Origin: Dama dama
Taxonomy: Eukaryota; Chordata; Mammalia; Artiodactyla; Cervidae
Assembly (NCBI RefSeq): GCF_033118175.1
Contig: NC_083699.1
Span: 33,308,501 to 33,372,500, forward strand
DNA length: 64,000 nt
Reading direction: 5' to 3'
Numbering within the stretch: the stretch's first letter is position 1; each line of letters opens with the position of its first letter. The notes beneath the pieces are model-generated. The model was given only the letters and a program-made list of their open reading frames with translations, searched no databases and had not been told where the DNA came from. The position numbers and the translations under genes were made by a program. This document shows, piece by piece, positions 22,801 through 35,625 of this stretch.

Positions 22801-23961
22801 GGAGACAGTATATACCAGGAACAATAAAATATCCTTTAACTCACTCCCATATGCTTGCATAAAGTTCTTGCTTCAACTGCATGTAAAGAATTATCTAAAA
22901 CAGGGTGTAATAATATATCATTTGAACAAATAGGTTACTGCCTGTATGGACATTACCTAAAATAGCATACTTAATAAATGCCTCATGTCTCAAAATGGAA
23001 CTGCAACAGACAAGTTCATGAGCTGACTAACCTAATTGAGAGTGCAAGCTGACTTTAGGCATGGCCTAATAGACCAAATTTCTTTTTTCCTTCTTTTCTT
23101 GCCTCCCTCCCTCTCTTCTTCTCATACTTGTCAATATCACTAGCCGTTTATTAAATATGTTAGAATACACCTTCCATGTCTTGATACTTCCATTACCCAC
23201 TGAGGTATATTTGTGTAATAGTTATTACATACAGATATCTATTAATACTAAGAGGTGTTTCTAATTTTCACCATCAGAAGACTAAAAGATCAGTTTTTTA
23301 AAAAGCAGTCCTCTTTTAAGCAGCTACAGAATTATACTTGTCAGCTATTTGGTTTTCATTATAAGAGAAGAATTGCATTATATTTTTATAGCCTGAAAGA
23401 AACCTGTGTCATGCTTTTCATGTTATCATGTAGTCTATAAATAGATTTTTCTCATTCAGCAGAAAGGAAGCAGAAATTTGATAAGTTTTACATAAGGTAT
23501 CAAATATTCCTGAGGTTCATGGGTCAACAAACCAACACCAAATGTCCCTCACATATTGCTGTCTGCATTAGCAGTAATTCTTAGTTTAGCAACCTAAGAA
23601 GAATATTGTAACAGAATCAAGGTCTGAAGGCATCAGAGGGTATTTTTAGACTTCTGTGGGGTCATGATCTGTTCTTTTTAGGTGTGGATTTCAGGTATTA
23701 AAATTCAATAACTAGTCTTCCCAACTTCGTAAAGCCCTTAAGACAAAATGCATGATGAAAAATTCCTTGGGGTCCTAACAGTAACAAAAGATATATTTTA
23801 ATTTTAATTCCAATATTCTCTTCAGCAGTTCTTCAGCTTGTTTACTGCTGTGTCCTAGGTCTTCCCAGGCAGCCGGTTGTAAAAACCTTCTGTGATTTGG
23901 CAGTGCAAGAGCCCCACAAGAAGTTATTCCAATTAGCACAAAGGCCAGGTTAGATGTCAGT
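22801..23961. other. AT-rich intergenic DNA
   Basis: A CT-rich run lies at about 23081-23130 (TTCTTTTTTCCTTCTTTTC... CCCTCCCTCTC). No gene or named repeat otherwise. Confidence 0.45.
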
Positions 23962-23970
23962 CAAGTGCAG

Positions 23971-24189
23971 TTAGGACTTCCCAGGCAGCACTAGTGGTAA
24001 AGAACCCGCCTGCCAACACAGGAGAGGAGACTCAGGTTCCATCCTTAGGTGGAGAAGATTCCCTGGAGCTGGGCATGGCAACCCATTCCAGCATTCTTGC
24101 TTGGAGAATCCCATGGACAAAAGAGCTTGACAGGCTGCGATCCATAGGGTCACAAAGAGTCCAATACTACTGAAGTGACTTCGAACACA
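23971..24189 (+). mobile_element. Bov-tA SINE
   Basis: Plus-strand copy with head GGACTTCCCAGGCAGCACTAG (a variant head of the family) and a small insertion before the B box. Target duplication CAAGTGCAG at 23962-23970 and 24190-24198. Confidence 0.9.
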
Positions 24190-24198
24190 CAAGTGCAG

Positions 24199-25351
24199 AT
24201 TTAGATAACATTCCCTGTATAAGTAAGGAACTTTGCTAAACAAACATCCAGTCATGTTGAATTTAATTTAACCATACTAAAGTATGAAAACGTTTGGAGA
24301 CTTTGTAAATAGATTTCTTAGAAGGCTATAAATCTGGTTTAAGTCTCTCTTGTTGAGTCTTTTTAGAAATCTTATTATACTCTCTTAGCATTTTTGTACT
24401 AATATCCAGAGCAATCTCTTTGAACTCCGACCAAAGATTTTTTGAAATGTAATGAGTTAGAATAAGGTTTACATTTGTATCTGTAAAGGTGCTTTAAATT
24501 AGGAAGAATTTTCAATCCAGAAAAGAATTTCACTCTAATTCTGATTCCACTCTAAATAATCTTAGGTAATTATCACAAGCATTTCATATCATTTATAAAT
24601 CATAAATGCTTTCTCAAATTTTGATTGTATGATGATAGTGTTATTGAGATTTTTGTTATCAGTGTTATCAAATTTTTGAAGTATGAGTTTAACATGGTTT
24701 TGTTAATGACAAAGGAAAAAAATAAGTGAGTGCTATTATTGGCTCTTAATTTTGCAGCATATGCAATTTATTGATTCCTGCTCATTGTTGGCATGAGATT
24801 GGGACTGTGAGAGATTGAAGTTCCATTCATTATTCATTTTCTTTGATCACAGTTTGCCAAATTTCACCATGAACCTTTTGGCTGCTTCCATTTTGTAGAC
24901 AAAAGTAAAAGGCAGAGAGATGTTGAATAACTTTCCTAAGCTCACATAACATTTTAGTAACAAATCAGAATTAGCTTTCTGGAAATTTCTGGGATCTGAC
25001 TTAATGCACCAAATGATCTTAAAATACCAATGCAGTGACTGAAAATAGAAATGCAGTGTAGCTGATGCCATACAGCAGTAGTGCGGAGTCTTGTTATTTT
25101 TATCATTTTTCCTAAGAGGAAAAGAAAAAGCAAAGTATATAAACAGAATAAGAAATATAAATAGCCAGTTAACATATAAAAATAGGCACCATCACTAAGC
25201 TCTAAAAAAAGTAGATATACATGGAAGAAGTCTACCAGAACACACACCACTTAATAGTAGTTACCTTTGGGAATGAAGATTGTAGAAGGAAAGACTTATT
25301 TTTTAATTTAAACATTTTTGTATTGTTTATATGTGTTATATCCAAAACATG
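24199..25351. other. AT-rich intergenic DNA with a MIR-like fragment
   Basis: A minus-strand MIR-like fragment is visible at about 24880-24980 (CCATTTTGTAGACAAAAG, AACTTTCCTAAGCTCACATAAC). The rest is unassigned. Confidence 0.45.
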
Positions 25352-25450
25352 TGATAGTCAACAAATATTTATTGAAGTTCTAAAGTAAGGTATTTGGAAT
25401 ATATTAGTAAACAAAATTAAAATTCCTGTTGCCATGAAACTTATATTCAG
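25352..25450 (-). repeat. L2 LINE 3' end, ancient
   Basis: 'CAACAAATATTTATTGAAG', 'AGTAAACAAAATTAAAATTCCTG' and 'CATGAAACTTATATTC' are the reverse of the L2 3' terminus. Confidence 0.75.
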
Positions 25451-27289
25451 CTTCTGTTACATTGTAGTTTAAAAAACAGCTGAGGAATCTTTAAGTTTCA
25501 TTCAAATAACTGCAGCAGAAAAAATTAGAGAGAACTGCTTTCTCAAGCAACTTTAAGTTACATTGAGGTGGATTTGCTTGTTTGTTTTTAATGACTATGA
25601 AAACAAAAGACCTATGTGAAGGTGGGAAAAGGAACAAAACAAAAAATAAAAACAGACCTTGGGGACAGATAATATTACAATATGTAAACTATGTTTATCT
25701 CCAATACCAGCCATGTCTTATGATTTCAAAAAGTATCTAAAGCATGAATCACAAAACAAAGTAAACCAAGAATAAGGGTTAGTGTTTATATTTGTATTAG
25801 GATATAGCTTTTGTAGCACTTTTGAGAGACTTTTTATTTTTTATACCTTGAGTATACAGATGACAGAAAGAGAAGGAAACCTTTAAAAGAAATTAGAGTG
25901 TAACAAAAAACAGTCTGAATCAGGGTTTTGAATCTTAGGCCTAATGGTCAGCTACTGTTGAAAAGGTATTATAAATATTCTGGAGCAGGGGAATTTACTG
26001 CACTGCAGCTGAATAAACCAGGGGGTCACATGACTGCTTCAGAATCTCCCTTTAATTAAAAATTGATTCGCTTCTTTCAAAGGTGACTCATATTTCTGAC
26101 TTAATAGCCTCCATTATCAAAAAGGTAACATATTGTTCCATATTTAAAAGGTACTAATTTTTATAGATGTTTCAAATATCTTCCAGACATATATGTGAAC
26201 ACTACGCTATTTATGATGTGGTTTAATTCAAGTTTAATTTTTAAATGTTCTTAAGTTTATACTTGAAGATTTTCTTTGCTACATGATACATTTTTTTAAA
26301 GTTTGATCTTGGATGTTACAACAAAGTCTTCAAAATGCTACATATACATCATACCGAAAAAAACACTAGTTTCCAAGTACTCACCTGAAGCAATCATAGC
26401 TATATCCCTACTAAATACAGTAAATTATGTTATAAAGAGCTACTGTATTTATGAAGGTAAATTCTATATCATATAGTCATTCAACTATCATTCTGTTAAT
26501 TTTAGGTTCTGAAATATATACATTCATATATACTATATTGCATATACTGTATATCACATATGTTCTTTATATATTGTATGTACACACTTTTTCTTAATTT
26601 ATTTAACTAGCAAATAAGGAAACAAAATAACACCAGTGGAGAATGATTTATTAATATTCTTAATGTATTTAATATTGCTATTTTTAAATGTTAATGCTTA
26701 TCAGTTAAGCTTCCCACATTTTAAAATCACATTTTCCTGGGAATGAGATGAATTATATATTATTAAATGAATCAAAGTATTCTTGATTCTTTTACACATG
26801 ATTCTTCTAAAAGTTTCTTGGTGAAATCGAATAGTCATCCAAGAAATGGTAGATATTTTTTAAAATCTCTATGATCTTTTATTGTTAAGTTACATTTTAA
26901 TTTTTACCTCCTCAATACAGAAGTTCAGTTTTATGAAATATGAACTAAATTTATATTGAATATCATGAACTCCTGCCTAGAATTCTGAATTTATGAAGCA
27001 CAAATTAATTGGACAGTTTGGAAAGATTATTTTTGCTGAGGTGTTAGGAATCAGGACGAGTAGATGTTGATTCTATTTCAGAACTAAATTAATTCCATGT
27101 CAGTGAAAATACACCCAAAGTAGTTGCCTGTTGTTTAGTAGCCTTCAATAAAGGCTAAGGGAAAGGAAACAAGAAATAAGTAAGAATTAGTGAAGACATA
27201 CACTTTCCAAAAATTGATAGAAATGTTTTCCCTCAATCCTCAGAGCAGTAATTCAACCCTCAGAGCAGTAATATCATGTAGGAAATGTT
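25451..27289. other. AT-rich intergenic DNA, nothing assigned
   Basis: Long, very AT-rich stretch; the region 26500-26580 is especially rich in TATA-like dinucleotides. No gene or named repeat seen. Confidence 0.45.
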
Positions 27290-27415
27290 ATTCAATTGCT
27301 TAGAGATAAGAGAAAGTAACTTTCTCAATGTCACACAGTTGGTGAGTGGCTATGTGGTGCAGTCAGTATTGGCGACTTTAGAACTCAATGCTTACTGTAC
27401 TCTTCTACCCATCTG
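27290..27415 (-). repeat. MIR fragment
   Basis: 'GTAACTTTCTCAATGTCACACAG' followed by 'GAACTCAATGCTTACTGTACTC' is the reverse of the MIR central core. Confidence 0.65.
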
Positions 27416-27965
27416 ACTGGGCTTAATTTGCTTTTGTCTCTACTATTAATTTCTTATTTTCATGCTTTTTCTTTTACCCCATTTCCCTTCTTCCTTTCCT
27501 TTTTCAATACGAATGGAGAAAGACAAGTAAACAATAAATACTGCTTCATTGTATTGGGGAAAAATATACCAAGGACATCCTAGATATTTTGCCTTATTTA
27601 TTTTCAATTCCATATAGTAACGGTGAATAACAGCCATCCTAAAAGGTTTTATCATTTAGGTACTGGAAGGAAATAGATGGCATACTCAAATTGGATATTT
27701 GAGGAGACTTTTTAAAAAGAGACTATTTTAGAAGTATTATCAGGATGTAGGGAAACTATGTGAGATAGTACAATAGGAGTTGGGCTGCTAAGGATGGAAG
27801 GTTTGGGCTGCGGGTGGATTTGTGGCTTCCTTTACCTGGAGGCGCAGAAAGCTCTGTGAGGAGGACCATCTGACAGGTACTCTGATCTTTAGTCAATGGA
27901 TGTAAACAAATGTAGGATGGTGGAACCAGGTCCCATAGCTCTCTACCCTCTTACCATCTCCAACT
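27416..27965. other. Intergenic DNA, nothing assigned
   Basis: No gene or nameable repeat; 27780-27960 is slightly richer in GC than its surroundings but shows no frame of interest. Confidence 0.4.
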
Positions 27966-28189
27966 GTGTGCTGCGCTTAGTCGCTCAGTCATGTCCGACT
28001 CTTTGCGACCCAGTGGACTGTAGCCTGCCAGGCTCCACTGTCCGTGGGATTCTCCAGGCCTGAATCCTGGAGTGGGTTGCCATTTCCTCCTCCAGGGGAA
28101 CTTCCCAACTCAGGGATCAAACCTGCATCTGTTACTTCTCCTGCACTGGCAGGCAGGTTCTTTTAACACTAGTGCCACCTGAGAAGCCC
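27966..28189 (-). mobile_element. Bov-tA SINE, minus strand
   Basis: Starts in the BovB-derived part (GCTTAGTCGCTCAGTCATGT) and ends in the reversed head (GTGCCACCTGAGAAGCCC). Confidence 0.9.
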
Positions 28190-28256
28190 AGCCCCGACCC
28201 TAAACTGAGAGACAAAAAAACCTGTGATGAATCAGTGCAAGTCCGCCACCTAAGGC

Positions 28257-28800
28257 ATCAGTCAGTCAGTCAGTTCAGTCGCTCAGTTGTGTCCGACTCT
28301 TTGCAACCCCATGAACCACAGCATGCCAGGCCTCCCTGTCCATCACCAGTTCCCTGAGTTCACCCAAACTCATGTCCATTGAGTTGGTGATGCTATCCAA
28401 CCACCTCATCCTCTGTCGTCTTTCTCCTCCTGCCTTCAATCTTTCCCAACATCAGGGTCTTCAAATGGGTCAGCCCTTCGCATGAGGTGGTCAAAGTATT
28501 GGAGTTTCAGCTTCAGCATCAGTCCTTCCAATGAACACCCAGGACTGATCTCCTTTAGGATGGACTGGTTGGATCTCCTTGCTGTCCAAGGGACTCTCAA
28601 GAGTCTTCTCCAACACCACAGCTCAAAAGCATCAATTCTTCGGCGCTCAGCTTTCTTCACAGTCCAACTCTCACATCCATACATGACCACTGGAAAAACC
28701 ATAGCCTTGACTAGACAGACATTTGTTGGCAAAGTAATGTCTCTGCTTTTTAATATGCTATCTAGGTTGGTCATAACTTTCCTTCCAAGGAGTAAGCATC
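28257..28800 (-). mobile_element. BovB LINE 3' end, minus strand
   Basis: Has a (CAGT)n-like tail at the left followed by 'CAGTCGCTCAGTTGTGTCCG' and the BovB 3' text, ending near 'CCTTCCAAGGAGTAAGCATC'. The minus-strand frame 28436-28774 carries VKAMVFPVVMYGCESWTVKK and RVPWTARRSNQSILKEISP. A possible 8-bp target duplication GCATCAGT lies at 28255-28262 and 28796-28803, but part of it overlaps BovB text. Confidence 0.92.
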
Positions 28801-28803
28801 AGT

Positions 28804-30439
28804 TACGCTTAATGTCACACTAGAATTTTCAAAAATCCTATCTTTTACTCTATACAAATTTATATTTGGTTAGACTATATTAGCCAGTACATCTAATAAT
28901 GCCTGGAGGAGGGGTAAAAAAACCTACTTATGAATAAAAACCAAGCTTTATTCAGTGGACAGAACCCATTACACCCTGTACATCCCCTAATTTTAAGACT
29001 TCTTAATAGCAAGGCACCATTAGTATTACTGCAACTCTTTTTTTAAAATTGTTAACTTATTCACAGGGAGCAGAATGAATAAGTGAGTTCATAAGAAAAG
29101 CAAAAAATGAAAACAGTTAAACCAGATAAAAAATTCATCAAACCTAGGAAAACCAAAAATTTTCTTATCTACCCTCAGTTAAAGTGGATATCTTCTTTCC
29201 CATTTTGATTCAACTGCATCTACATGTTTATTTAGGAGTATCTTCTTCTTAACATCACCAAGGATAGATTTGAAGCAAAACAATTTTAATCAAATTCACA
29301 TGCAGATTATATGGGTTCTAGCCAATTCCTCTTATCATAATTGACCAGAACTCTGATACTGTCATGCTTTATAGAGTTTTAGAATAATTTTCTTTGATGC
29401 ACATTTCATATCATTATGAAATGATATGGCCTGTTTTAAAGATGTTTTATAAAGCCAATTCCCTCTCCTGTCTTACTAACTCTTGAGAGTATTGGACAGT
29501 AAAATGTTTAAAAGATATGTATTTCCATCTTCTGGGCTTTGAAATTTCCTCTATATTGGAAATTGGAAAAAATATTATTAAATTTCACATGTGTTACAAA
29601 GTAGTTATATCCAAAATCTTTTCAAAACTAATTCAAAGTATACATCATCTGCAGTTATCTTTCAAAATGCCTCATTATAAATAGTATAGTCAAAATTAGC
29701 AAAAGTGGTTAAATTCAAAATACAAGGAATTTTACAGTAAAACTGAAAATGCCTATCGTGTTTTAAGTTTGCACATCACCTTTAAAAATTTCAGATGTAT
29801 CATACATTCATAAAGTATGTAAAAATTAGTCAATCTAGAGAATAAAAGTTACAATAGAATGAACACTGAGAAGGTCAGTAACCTAAAATGTAAAACATCA
29901 TTAGTGTTTTACAAGCTCTTTTCTTGTCCCTCCAAGTTGAAAATTTTTCTTTCACCCATCCCAAGAACTGCTATCCTGACATCTCTGCTAAATATTCCCT
30001 TGCTTTTCTTTACAGTTTATATCACCCATCCCTAAGTAATTTCCTGTTTCTTGTTTAGTTTTGAAAACCGGAGTAACCCTGAACCAAGATGTATACAGAA
30101 AAGGCTGTATTGCCTCTGTTACATATACCTTCCAAGGAAAATAGAAACTGAACAGGGATTGTATGATATGATCTTGCTTCAGCTTCCCTGAGAGTGTAAA
30201 TGAGCCCTTTTTTAAGAAGTCAGTGACCAAGACCATAAGCAAATAGATAAAACATCTGTTAGAACAGTAATGTAGGTTAACTTGAAAGATATAGAGGCAA
30301 TGCAAGGTCGACAAACTAACAAAAGATCATTACTTAATAATATATTATTATAGCCAAACATAACAGAAATGCTTATGTTTGCATATATATGTATATTTAT
30401 CTGAAGAATGTAAAAACATATATACACTATATTGTACAT
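28804..30439. other. AT-rich intergenic DNA, nothing assigned
   Basis: No gene or named repeat; several short open frames without features. Confidence 0.45.
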
Positions 30440-30731
30440 ATTGCATACATGCATTAGGGAATATTAGATCCTGAGAACTAAACCCTCATGAATGGAATTA
30501 ATGCCCTTATAAAAGAAGTCCCAGAGAGATTCCATGCCCTTCCCACCACAAGAGGTTACAGTGAAAAAACAGTTGTCTATGAGAAAGTGGGCCTTCACCA
30601 GACACCAAATTCTTCAGCACCGTGGTCTTGGACATCCTAGCTTCCAGAAGAGTGAGAAATAAATTTCTTTCTTATAAGCCACTCAGTCTGTGATATTTTG
30701 TTATACCACAAATGGGCTAAGGCAACTATAT
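30440..30731 (+). mobile_element. MaLR-type LTR (ancient, partial)
   Basis: 'CCCTCATGAATGGAATTAATGCCCTTATAAAAGA', 'AGTGGGCCTTCACCAGACACC', 'GAGAAATAAATTTCTTTCTTATAAGCC' and 'GGGCTAAGGCAA' follow the order of a MST/MLT-like LTR of the ERVL-MaLR group. It includes a TATA-like TTATAAAAGA and an AATAAA polyadenylation signal. No internal region or second LTR was found. Confidence 0.8.
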
Positions 30732-30744
30732 AATTTATTTTAGA

Positions 30745-33700
30745 AAATAAGAAAGAGCCTCTGGAATTTAAAAGTATGATAGAAAAATGAAAAACACAAT
30801 GGAGAAGTCGCAGAAATCTTCCTGAAAATAGAGCAAAAATATTAAAAAATATGCACTAGGAGAGAAAAGATAAGAAAATTAAAATACTGGTTTAGAAGAT
30901 ACCACATCCAAATAGTAAGCATTCTATTAATTCTAAGAGCAAGAACAGAGAAAACGGAGAGGAGAAAGTGTCAATGAAATAATTCAGGAACATGACCCAA
31001 AGAGAAAGACACACAATACCTTGTGTGCATTACATAGACATAAATAGAGTCACATCAAAGTATATCATCATGAAATTCCAGAATATTTGAGACAAAAATG
31101 GTTAAAAGAATAGGTTCACTTCAGTTGCTCAGTCGTATCCAACTCTTTGCGACCAAATGAACTGCAACACGCCAGGCCTCCCTGTCCATCACTAACTCCC
31201 AGAGTTTACCCAAATTCATGTCCATTGAGTCGGTGATGCCATTTAACCATCTCATCCTCTGTCGTCTCCTTCTCCTCCTGCCCTCAATCTTTCCCAGCAT
31301 TAGGGTCTTTTCCAATGAGTCAACTCTTCACATGAGGTGACCGAAGTTTTGGAGTTTCAGCTTCAGCATCAGTCCTTCCAATGAACACCCAGGACTGATC
31401 TCCTTTAGGATGGACTGGTTGGATCTCCTTGCTGTCCAAGGGACTCTCAAGAGTCTTCTCCAACACCACAGTTTGAAAGCATCAATTCTTCAGTGCTCAG
31501 CTTTCTTCACAGTCCAACTCTCACATCCATACACGACCACTGGAAAAACCATAGCCTTGACTAGATGGACCTTTGTTGACAAAGTAATGTCTCTGCTTCT
31601 TAACATGCTATCTAGGTTGGTCATAACTTTCCTTCCAAGGAGTAAGCATCTTTTAATTTCATGGCTGCAATCACCATCTGCAGTGACTTTGGAGCCCAAG
31701 AAAATAAAGTCACTGTTTCCCCATCTATTTGCCATGAAGTGATGGGACCAGTTGCCATGATCTTAGTTTTCTGAATATTGAGCTTTAAGGCAAATTTTTC
31801 ACTCTCCTCTTTCACTTTCATCAAGAGGCTCTTTAGTTCTGCACTTTCTGCCATAAGGGTGCTGTCATCTGCATATCTGAGGTTATTGATATTTCTCCTG
31901 GCAATCATGATTACAGCTTGTGCTTCATTCAGCCCAGTGTTTCTTCATTCAGCCCAGTGTACTATGCATATAAGTTCAATAAACAGGGTGAAAATATACA
32001 GCCCTGATGTACTCCTTTTCCTATTTGGAACCAGTCTGTTGTTCCAGTCCAGTCCAGTCCATGTCCAGTTCTAACTGTTGCTTCCTGACCTGCATACAGG
32101 TTTCTCAAGAGGCAGGTCAGGTGGTCTTGTATAACCATCTCTTGAAGAATTTTCCACAGTTCATTGTGACCCACACAGTCAAAGGCTTTGGCATAGTCAG
32201 TAAGGCAGAAATAGATGTTTTTCTGGAAATCTCTTGCTTTTTCAATGATCCAGTGAATGTTGGCAATTTGATCTCTGGTTCCTGTGCCTTTTCTAAATCC
32301 AGCTTGAACATCTGGAAGTTCACAGTTCACGTACTACTGAAGCCTGGCTTGGAGAATTTTGAGCATTACTTTACTAGCATGCGAGATGAGCGCACTTGTG
32401 CGGTAGTTTGAGCATTCTTGGCATTGCCTTTCTTAGAGATTGGAATGAAAACTGACCTTTTCCAGTCCTGTGGTCACTGCTGAGTTTTCCAAATTGGCTG
32501 ACATATTGAGTGCAGCACTTTCCAAGCATCATCTTTCAGGATTTGAAATAGCTCAACTGGAATTCCATCACCTCCACTAGCTTTGTTCGTAGTGATGCTT
32601 CCTAAGGCCCAGTTGACTTCACATTCAAGGATGTCTGGCTCTAGGTGAGTGATCACACCATCGTAATTATCTGGGTCATGAAGATCTTTTTTGTATAGTT
32701 ATTCTGTGTATTCTTGCCACCTCTTTTTAATATCTTCTGCTTCTGTTAGGTCCATAGCATTTCTGTCCTTTGTTGTGCCCATCTTTGCATGAAATATTCC
32801 CTTTGTATCTTTAATTTCTTGAAGAGATCTCTAGTCTTTCCCATTCTATTGTTTTCCTCTATTTCTTTGCATTGATCACTGAGGAAGGCTTTCTTATCTC
32901 TCCTTGCTATTCTTTGGAACTCTGCATTCAAATGGATCTATCTTTCCTTTTCTCTTTTGCTTTTCACATCTCTTCTTTTCACAGCTATTTGTTAGGCCTC
33001 CTCAGACAGCCATTTTGCTTTTTTGCATTTCTTTTTCTTGGGGATGGTCTTGATCCCTGTCTCCTGCACAATGTCACGGACATCCATCCATAGTTCATCA
33101 GGCACTCTATCTATCACATTTAGTCCCTTACATCTATTTCTCACTTCCACTGTATAGTCATAAGGGATTTGATTTAGGTCATACCTGAATGGTCTAGTGG
33201 TTTTCCCTACTTTCTTCAATTTAAGTCTGAATTTGGTAGTAAGGAGTTCATGATCTGAGCCACATTCAGCTCCTAGTCTTGTTTTGCTGACTGTATAGAG
33301 CTTCTCCATCTTTGGCTGCAAAGAAATTATAATCAATCTGATTCCGGTGTTGACCATCTGGTGATGTCCATGTGTAGAGTCTTCTCTTGTGTTGTTGGAA
33401 GAGGGTGTTTGCTATGACCAGTGCGTTCTCTTGGCAAAACTCTGTTAGCCTTCACCCTGCTTCATTCTGTACTCCAAGGCCAAATTTGCCTGTTACTCCA
33501 GGTATTTCTTGACTTCCTACTTTTGCATCCCAGTCCCCTATAATGAAAAGGACATCTTTTTTGGGTGTTAGTTCTAAAAGGTCTTGTAGGTCTTCATAGA
33601 ACTGTTCAACTTCAGCTTCTTCAGTGTTACTGGTCAGGGCATAGACTTGGATTACTGTGATATTGAATGGTTTGCCTTGGAAACGAACAGAGATCGTTCA

Positions 33701-34980
33701 GTTGTTTTTGAGATTGCATCCAAGTACTGCATTTCAGACTCTTTTGTTAACTATGATGGCTACTCCATTTCTTCTAAGGGATTCCTCCCCACAGTAGTAC
33801 ATATAATGGTCATCTGAGTTAAATTCACCCATTCCAGTCCATCTTAGTTCGCTGATTCCTAGAATGTCAACGTTCATTCTTGCCATCTCCTGTTTGACCA
33901 CTTCCAATTCGCCTTGATTCATGGACCTAATATTCCAGGTTCCTATACAATATTGTTTTGTTTACAGCATCGGACCTTGCTTCTATCACCAGTCATATCC
34001 ACAACTGGGTGTTGTTTTTGCTTTGGCTCTGTCTCTTCATTCTTTCTGGAGTTATTTCTCCACTTATCTCCAATAGCATATTGGGCTCCTACCAACCTGG
34101 GGAGTTCATCTTTCAGTGTCCTATCTTTTTGCCTTTTCATATTGTTCATGGGGTTCTCAAGGCAAGAATACTGAAGTGGTTTGCCATTCCTTTCTCCAGT
34201 TAAAAGAATGACCTCACACAAAAGATAGGGGGTTAGGGTTTCTTTAGACTTTTCAGTAGCAACATTGGAAACAAATAGATACTTGAGCAATGCACTTTAA
34301 ATGTCTGAAGGCAAATGATTTCCAATTTAGAATTTTATAGCCAGACAAACTGTCATCAGCTATGAAGTAGAATAAAAATACTTTAAAACATAGAAATATT
34401 TACTTCCTTGCATCCTTTCTGAGGAAGCAACTGAAGTAAAAAGGAACACTAATAAAGGAGAGAGGCGAAATGAATCCCCAGGATGTTGATGAAGGGAGAT
34501 CTCAGGATGATAGCTGTGTATCTGGTGAAGGGTATAACCAGTCTAGTTTAGAGAAGGTAAAAGCACTTCTGGGAGAGACTTTGGAATTGAACTGCTGATA
34601 AGTAATCAGAATATTAAGTTAAGAAAATTAAACTCTAGGAAAAGTGTAAAGTCATCCTTAAATCCTTATTATCTTATGCCTCAGCTCTGAATATATGAAT
34701 AGATATATAGATAATTGATATAAGATAAATTTCAATAAGATTAAACTGAAGGAAAAACAACAGAAAGGATGCATGTTATAGGTGAGGCAGGAAAAAGAAG
34801 AGACCCAAGTCCTCCTCTTCAACAGAGAGAAGTCAATAGATAATGTCCACATATCATTTAGAAATATAAAAGATGGCAAAATAATAAGCAAAAAAGTTAA
34901 AAGTGATTGTCAAGGGAAAGGGGAAATGATTATAGGTGGAAGTGGGGCACAGCAGTTTTCTAAAATTCCTTGAGAACTAA
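30745..34980 (+). mobile_element. Old L1-like DNA split by the near-full-length BovB
   Basis: The left part (30745-31111, ending 'CATGAAATTCCAGAATATTTG AGAC...') and the right part (34210 onward, 'CAACATTGGAAACAAATAGA', 'AGGCAAATGATTTCCAATTT', 'GAATTTTATAGCCAGACAAAC') join into continuous ORF1-side L1 text once the BovB and one copy of its target duplication are removed. It has no coding capacity. Confidence 0.6.
31112..34198 (-). mobile_element. Near-full-length BovB (RTE-type) LINE, coding sequence broken
   Basis: BovB encodes one protein, an apurinic-type endonuclease followed by a reverse transcriptase, that copies its own RNA at a nicked target. The 3087-bp minus-strand copy runs from a 5' end at 34198 to the 3' tail at 31112. 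Domains in order: N-terminal endonuclease (about 33922-33734, with ISELRWTGMGEF), endonuclease C-terminus (33357-32992), linker (32931-32474), RT palm with DYAKAFD and GVHQGCIFSPCL (32330-31962), then YADDSTL (about 31870), and the C-terminal tail (MDWLDLL-region counterpart). The frame is interrupted by several stops and frameshifts; the endonuclease active-site stretch near 33340 is out of frame, and a local duplication at 31926-31965 disrupts the text before YADD. Perfect 11-bp target duplication GTTAAAAGAAT at 31101-31111 and 34199-34209. Confidence 0.95.
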
Positions 34981-35034
34981 TTGATTCTTTAAATTAGATA
35001 AAATTTTGCCAAAAAGAAAAGCTTAAGAGGAGAT

Positions 35035-35325
35035 ATCTGGATCCTTGGTGGTCCAGTGGTTAAGAATCTGCCTGCCAATGCAAAGCACATGGGTTTGATC
35101 CATGGTCCGGGAAGATTTAACATGCTGCAGAGCAACTAAGCCAGTGTGCCACAATTGCTGAAGCCCCTGCACCCTAGAGCCCATGCTCCTCAGCAAAAGA
35201 AGCCACAGCAACGAGAAGCCTGTGCACCACAATGAAGTGCAGCCACCACTCACCACCACTAGAGAAAGCCTGAGAGCGGCAACAAGGACCAGCACAGCCA
35301 AAAATAAAATTAATTAATTAAAAAA
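35035..35325 (+). mobile_element. CHR-1-like SINE, long form
   Basis: 'CCTTGGTGGTCCAGTGGTTAAG', a B-box-like GGTTTGATCCATGG, then 'GAGCAACTAAGCCAGTGTGCC', 'GAAGCCACAGCAACGAGAAG' and an AT-rich tail (AATTAATTAA). At about 290 bp this is the extended CHR form, longer than the ~125-bp copies elsewhere in the window. Confidence 0.85.
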
Positions 35326-35625
35326 AAGAGGAGCTATATAATTTTTAAAAAGAAAAAGACTGTATCCTAAGTGCTCTGAGGAGAGTCCAAGACTGAAATT
35401 ATGAGGTCTGGTAGCACCAGGGGTGACTAAGAAAAGTGGAAGGATGTTCAGAAGGTCAGTAGACAAGATATGGTTCTCAAGTTTAGATTCCTATTTTAAC
35501 CTCAAGTTATCACATCATTTTTCTATTCATAAGCTGACTTCCTTCACTATCTTCTTTAGGCAACTCTTATCATCTAACTCTTATGCACATTCCACCTTAA
35601 TTAGCTTGCTAATACTAAGATATTG

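Noticed and set aside
24847..25250. Two overlapping minus frames as a possible small gene
   Set aside because: No domain, no CpG island, no splice or codon-bias signal; AT-rich chance frames over a MIR-like fragment.
28257..28290. (CAGT)n-like short repeats as a CRISPR array or satellite
   Set aside because: It is the terminal tail repeat of a BovB element, in a eukaryotic genome; there are no spacers.
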